Under the pieces are notes generated by a model. That model did no database searches. It saw only the letters and a list, made by a program, of their open reading frames with translations, and was not told the DNA's origin. Source: CAUZJO01 sp963580245 (GTDB lineage Bacteria; Sumerlaeota; Sumerlaeia; MVZB01). From it: 13,810 bases of DNA. The position numbers were made by a program, and so were the translations under genes. The DNA is taken from contig CAUZJO010000126.1 in the NCBI GenBank assembly GCA_963580245.1, positions 1-13,810 on the forward strand, written 5' to 3'. Below, piece after piece: positions 13,515 through 13,810 of the stretch; position 1 is the first letter of the stretch; each line of letters starts with the position of its first letter.

Positions 13515-13810
13515 GGTCGGCGCGGGGGCCTAAGCCCGCCGGCGATTCGCTTGCGTTGAAGAGTCCGTGCAAGCTGGAAATAATACAGATTTATTTTGAT
13601 TAGGGCTGGAGTATTTTCAGTCCGCCGCTACGGCCGATTCGACTTCTCGCCTGACTCTCCCCCAAGCACAGACATAAGTTAAATAGTCGATCCTGAAAAA
13701 GACCCCTTGCCCAACAACAATGGGATCAAAACGCTGGTGGGTGGTGTATAGTTTTGCAACAAAAGCGGTCAGTCGCCGCCGAAACCTTGCCAAAGTTGGC
13801 GCCATGAAAC
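13515..13810. other. Trailing stretch without a supported gene
   Basis: A short GC-rich hairpin (GCGGG/CCCGC, 13522-13539) follows the response-regulator stop but lacks a T-tract. The rest is noticeably more AT-rich than the genes to its left. A minus-strand frame of 62 codons (13617-13805) is open to near the window edge. It has no recognised domain and its upstream context is cut off, so it is not called as a gene. Confidence 0.4.

Noticed and set aside
13617..13805. Minus-strand frame of 62 codons at the right edge
   Set aside because: No recognisable family, and only 5 bases of upstream context are visible. It could be real but cannot be supported.

Overview
The window reads as GC-rich bacterial chromosomal DNA with housekeeping and envelope genes. 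A fused PilM-PilN protein, many short hairpin repeats in the intergenic gaps, a RAYT-type transposase and frequent weak Shine-Dalgarno sites resemble Planctomycetota or a related lineage. That placement is an inference, because the window holds no rRNA or other taxonomic marker.

Layout from left to right: a compact molybdopterin operon moaA-moaD-moaE (196-1903, +) lies behind a strong sigma70-like promoter. A stand-alone MoxR AAA+ ATPase (1982-2983, -) is convergent with it. A RAYT (REP-associated tyrosine transposase, 3202-3648, -) follows, boxed by two inverted arms that each carry three hairpins (3099-3180 and 3672-3755). Next on the minus strand come glucose-6-phosphate isomerase (3885-5483) and a CDP-alcohol phosphotransferase-like membrane enzyme (5574-6248). 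A divergent promoter region at 6356-6438 separates that pair from a glycosyltransferase (6479-7942, +).

A gap of 433 bases then holds a compact three-hairpin element with 11-bp terminal inverted repeats (8217-8337). It ends just before a TTG-initiated PilM-PilN (GspL-like) fusion gene (8376-9995), which overlaps a PilO/GspM-like gene (9992-10564). A small putative membrane ORF, thioredoxin (11003-11332) and the ribonucleotide-reductase repressor nrdR (11418-11918) follow. The last gene is an NtrC-type sigma54 response regulator (12099-13514). It is interrupted by an in-frame TAA and also carries Lys in place of the Walker B Glu. The final 296 bases hold no convincing gene.

Functional links: MoaA makes the first molybdopterin intermediate together with MoaC, which is not in the window, and MoaD/MoaE form molybdopterin synthase. 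The PilMN and PilO-like proteins would form the inner-membrane platform of a type IV pilus or type II secretion machine; the secretin and motor ATPases are not here. Thioredoxin and NrdR are both tied to ribonucleotide reduction, one as a possible electron donor and one as the repressor.

I found no complete new defence or biosynthetic system. The most notable items are the RAYT with its nested hairpin arms, the separate hairpin element before pilMN, the doubly damaged sigma54 activator, and the moa operon in which functional Gly-Gly codons double as ribosome binding sites.
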